A DNA stretch of 64,000 nucleotides from Acridotheres tristis (Eukaryota; Chordata; Aves; Passeriformes; Sturnidae), in assembly GCA_037013685.1 (NCBI GenBank), contig CM072892.1:18357501-18421500 (forward strand), written 5' to 3'. A model generated the notes under the pieces. It worked only from the letters and a program-made list of their open reading frames with translations. It was not told where the DNA came from and ran no database searches. This document shows positions 61,359 through 64,000 of the stretch, one piece after another; position 1 is the stretch's first letter; each line of letters begins with the position of its first letter. Position numbers and translations under genes: made by a program.

Positions 61359-63499
61359 TCCACCCCCTTTGCAGCACCTGCTGAGGGCTCTGTGGCCGCT
61401 GTGCAGGGCTGGCAAACTCCTTCTGAGTCACCATCAGAGGACTGAAAGGATCTGCCCTAATTTACCTCTTCCCTCTTGTCCAGCTGCCCTGAGAAAAAAG
61501 CCTGCACATGGAATAATGGCATATAATTCACATGACTGGCTCCAGTCAGGGTAGTCAAGCAGGAAAAACAAAAGGAAAAAACCTGCAAGCAAATCTGACA
61601 GATCATTACCAAAGACCTGTCAGGGCTGGAAGCAGTTAAAACACCAGAGTATTTAGCATGGCTAGAAGATCTTTCTGAAGGATGGCTTCTGAAACCTAAT
61701 TTTTAAATAATTATGAGAAATATCCTTATCAAAAAGTTTTGAAGGTCATAGTGTTCATTAGAAAATACAGCCACATTTTACAGCAAGCAGTATATTCTAA
61801 CTTAAGGAAAATCATGTTATTTCAGGCATATCATACTCTGCACTAAACTAATGCTGTTAGAGTTTTACTCATAACTTCGTTATTTGTTATGGTTATTTCA
61901 CTTATCCTTCATTAGCTGTCTAAATCTAAATTCAAATGAGTACATGTAATCTTTTAGAATTAATCAAAGAAAGCATTCATCTGACAGTAAATTTCTTTAC
62001 TACTTCAAATGAACATCAGTCTTTCAAATACTTAATTTTTTTCTCCTGATCCAGCTGTTTGCTGGATTATTAGGGTTCAAGGAAATGTTTCTCTAAGAAA
62101 TTTATCTTCTGTAGCAAGGTGGAAGAATGTCTATTGTGATATTTTGTTTTAAGTGACAAGAATGCAGCTTTCCAAATTCACTGCAACACAGACGACACTA
62201 GTTTGAGGAAGAAAATGGAAAAAGAAAATTCAAAATTTTAATGGAAAATATATGAAACAAAGAATTTTTCTCAACCCAGGCAAAGATTTCCTAATGGTGT
62301 ACTAATTTAGTTACTTAAAATAAGCAGCAACCCTAATTGAATCCCGCAAATAGAGAAAAAAGAGAAGAAATTTTGCATCTTTATATTTACCACAATTTTT
62401 TACTATCCTAAATCCAAACAGAACTCTTATATTTTGGCCCATATTTATTTAAAAGACAGTTTTATTGGCAGGATTTCTGTCTTTCAAATCTATCCCTCTG
62501 TCTCCACCCCTGCTCCAAATACTAAAACATCTTTGATGTTCAGAGTAGTCTGTTAGTGGAAGTTCATAAACTAGAAGGAGCTTCACTACTCAGATCAGTT
62601 CATTTACTATTACTCCAAAGTAAAACACTGAAAAAGTGCTATCCACCAAATTTCTAAGTTTTCCTGTAATAGCACACTGGCCATGTGGCTCACCTCAGAA
62701 AGATCTTTTTCAAACAGTTAGATTAATGACTTGAGGAGGATGACAATGAACACTGTCCATTTGGGCTGCTACACACAAATGCATTTGCTTACTTGTAAAA
62801 GAAGTGCTCATTTGGGGCATTCCACAAAAATCCTGCATAAAAAATCAGGTTCTTCATGAAGCAGAAGGTAAAGAGTGAGTTAAAAGACAGCTCCTTTGAT
62901 AAGGAAAAACTGTCAAATACAAGGAAAGAAATATAGACCACAGAGAAAAAAATAAAGTCAACAGTAATACTAACATAGAAATATCTGAATTTTTCTCTTC
63001 TTGTTCATTCTGGGTTTCAGTTTCATACTGCCTTCTTTCACATTCTCCTCTGTCTACACTTTGTTTAGTGACTACACAGAACAGTCCTGCTGTAAAATGA
63101 TTCTTCAGATATGCTTTGTGCATTCCAAAGTGTATTTCAAAAGATGCACACAATCTGCTTCCAGGAGCTGTGATATTCTCAGTAATTTTCAAGTTTTAGT
63201 GTAGAGGCTGTCAAAGAAGATAAATTATGGAAAACATGCTCTTACTAATACTGACATTACAATTCTTCAAAAAAAATCATTTAATTCTACCTCTTTACTC
63301 TCTTGAACAAGCTAAGGTGGAAGTGAATTGATGCATAAATCAAGAGCAAAAGATCCATAATGGACTCAACAACATAGATCAATCTATATTTATACTATAG
63401 GTATGTATACCATATGTCTATATATTTGTATACTTGAGTATTTGAAAACACATAAACATTAAAAAATGTACAAATACAATGTGATTGTGCATATGTTTA

Positions 63500-63512
63500 T
63501 GTGTGTGTGTGT
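63500..63512. repeat. (TG)n microsatellite
   Basis: Six TG units plus one base, followed after a gap by a shorter TGTGTG. Ordinary dinucleotide repeat. Confidence 0.88.
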
Positions 63513-64000
63513 CCTATATGTGTGTAAAATGGTGAGAAACCAATAGTGCAGTAGACAGGTACAGAGTAAATTACTAGAGCAGCCCAAAGATGCAGGCAAT
63601 AAGAAAAGAGCTTTGTTTTTCTTGTTTTAATCTTAAATGTAAACACTGATAAATCAGATAACCATATGAGGCGTCAAGCAGCAATCTCTAAGCCAATCAT
63701 GCTAGAGAAGGTTGATGAGACATAGAAGAAACGAGGCAAAAGCAGCAGAAATTGTGAGATTGGTGCCACTGGATTTTTCATAGTCTGGATATGAATGGAA
63801 TTGATATCACAGTAGAAGATTACTTCATGACAAATGGTGTGCTGTACTGGCAGCATTTCTGTAGCTTAGCTTTGCTGGGTAATCATCACAGTTTGCAGAT
63901 ATAATGGTTTTGTAGAAAACTTTTGGTTGTGTTGTGACAAATGCACAATAGTACAAACTGCTTAGTTTCAGGTGTTAAGAAAAAAAATAATTTGACAAGA

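Larger units (their letters stand above)
56946..64000. other. Unique non-coding DNA to window end
   Basis: No gene is recognised. The minus-strand frame 62,854-63,192 (112 codons) opens at TTG and holds a hydrophobic stretch of about 22 residues, but has no recognisable family. A less AT-rich patch at about 61,190-61,560 contains an imperfect hairpin and several CpG. G/T repeats lie at 60,193-60,230 and a short (TG)n at 63,500-63,512. Confidence 0.5.

Noticed and set aside
62854..63192. 112-codon minus-strand frame with a membrane-like segment
   Set aside because: It starts at TTG. The hydrophobic stretch comes from a purine-rich + strand, and no domain is recognised.
1..64000. CRISPR array, phage, plasmid or bacterial operon
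   Set aside because: No regularly spaced repeats, no ribosome-binding sites and no gene-dense coding are present; the repeat content is avian.

Overview
This is a gene-poor, AT-rich stretch of bird nuclear DNA. Bird origin rests on many CR1 (chicken repeat 1) LINE fragments in both orientations, some ending in the 8-bp ATTCTATG-type tail that birds and reptiles carry. Further support comes from several LTRs of avian endogenous-retrovirus style and a tRNA-Ile-derived SINE with a CR1-like tail (49,270-49,392). That SINE matches the TguSINE1 type known from passerines, so a songbird or other passerine is the best guess. No bacterial, phage or organellar features are seen.

No host protein-coding gene could be supported. 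The long open frames are either shadows inside an LTR (17,944-18,651), decayed CR1 ORF2 (around 6,050-6,150 and 49,908-50,456), or AT-rich frames that mostly open at non-ATG codons and have no recognisable family. The window is most simply intergenic desert or part of a very large intron. A short exon could be missed by eye.

Layout: 1-5,669 unique DNA; 5,670-6,313 CR1 (+) with a long microsatellite tail; 6,314-17,726 unique DNA; 17,727-17,803 A/C-rich repeat followed by a roughly 1-kb ERVL-like LTR (17,890-18,975); 18,976-25,362 unique; 25,371-26,031 a solo LTR with direct repeats, CCAAT boxes, TATA-like box and polyadenylation signal; 26,040-34,928 unique with a strong G-quadruplex motif at 27,075; 34,929-35,098 CR1 (-); 35,099-40,623 unique, perhaps with conserved regulatory elements; 40,624-41,372 CR1 (-) abutting a candidate LTR (41,375-41,811); 45,103-45,365 CR1 (-); 49,270-49,392 SINE (-); 49,690-50,550 CR1 (+) with broken RT-protein C-terminus; 52,814-53,056 short candidate LTR; then mostly unique DNA to the end.

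The window reads as a small fossil record of retroelements: at least five CR1 copies, one SINE and up to four LTR copies of different families. All four LTRs lie on the + strand and none has an internal viral region. I found no convincing undescribed system. The items most worth checking are the two newly delimited short LTRs, the G-quadruplex motif, a long imperfect hairpin at 61,323-61,358, and several AT-rich blocks that look like conserved enhancers.
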